DNA of 5,649 bases from Phycisphaerae bacterium (GTDB lineage Bacteria; Planctomycetota; Phycisphaerae; JAAYCJ01): positions 1 through 5,649 of the forward strand of contig WFQY01000001.1 in assembly GCA_015486815.1 (NCBI GenBank), written 5' to 3'. The translations under genes were made by a program, and so were the position numbers. How positions within the stretch are numbered: position 1 is the stretch's first letter; the number at the start of each line of letters is the position of its first letter. The notes under the pieces are model-generated. The model was not told the DNA's origin. It saw nothing but the letters and a program-made list of their open reading frames with translations, and ran no database searches. Positions 5,637 to 5,649 of the stretch are shown here, in pieces.

Positions 5637-5649
5637 CTGAATTTTTGGG

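Overview
The window looks like bacterial chromosome, roughly 45% GC, with no phage, plasmid or insertion-sequence genes. Gene content (GH38 mannosidase, a divergent HpcH/HpaI aldolase, non-canonical receiver-like proteins) and two types of intergenic simple-repeat spacer ('GGATTGCGGATT' and 'CACAGAG' families) resemble environmental Planctomycetota (Phycisphaerae/Sedimentisphaerales-like) or related PVC genomes. This placement is an inference from style, not proven by any marker gene.

Layout. (1) 1-1255, minus strand: a two-gene operon of receiver-like proteins. The first gene (659-1255, 198 aa) ends in an ATGA overlap with the second (662 down to the window edge, at least 220 aa, truncated by the window). 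Both have the alternating beta/alpha pattern of response-regulator receivers but lack the phosphorylatable Asp and the conserved Lys where I would expect them. The first carries a charged linker and a C-terminal peptide resembling the CheY-binding peptide of FliM. (2) 1256-1426: a divergent intergenic region with a good promoter on each strand and a small inverted repeat near the start of the rightward transcript. (3) 1427-2218, plus strand: a complete HpcH/HpaI-family class II aldolase with all catalytic and metal residues in place but unusual residues around them. (4) 2219-2417: a convergent spacer made almost entirely of repeats: tandem ATTGTGGATTGCG units, then a ~90-bp imperfect palindrome built of 9-bp CACAGAG units. 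A small perfect hairpin covers the stop codon of the next gene. (5) 2418-5558, minus strand: a complete cytoplasmic GH38 alpha-mannosidase of 1046 aa with its own ribosome binding site and possible promoter in 5559-5649.

The aldolase and mannosidase could both serve carbohydrate catabolism, but they are convergent and separately transcribed, so a shared pathway is only a guess. The receiver-like pair looks like an independent signalling or scaffold unit.

The most unusual global signal is the hexamer AGCTGA/TCAGCT, which I count 21 times (about 3 expected), on both strands and in several reading frames. Ten of these are the heptamer GTCAGCT/AGCTGAC. It may be a genome-wide iterated motif.
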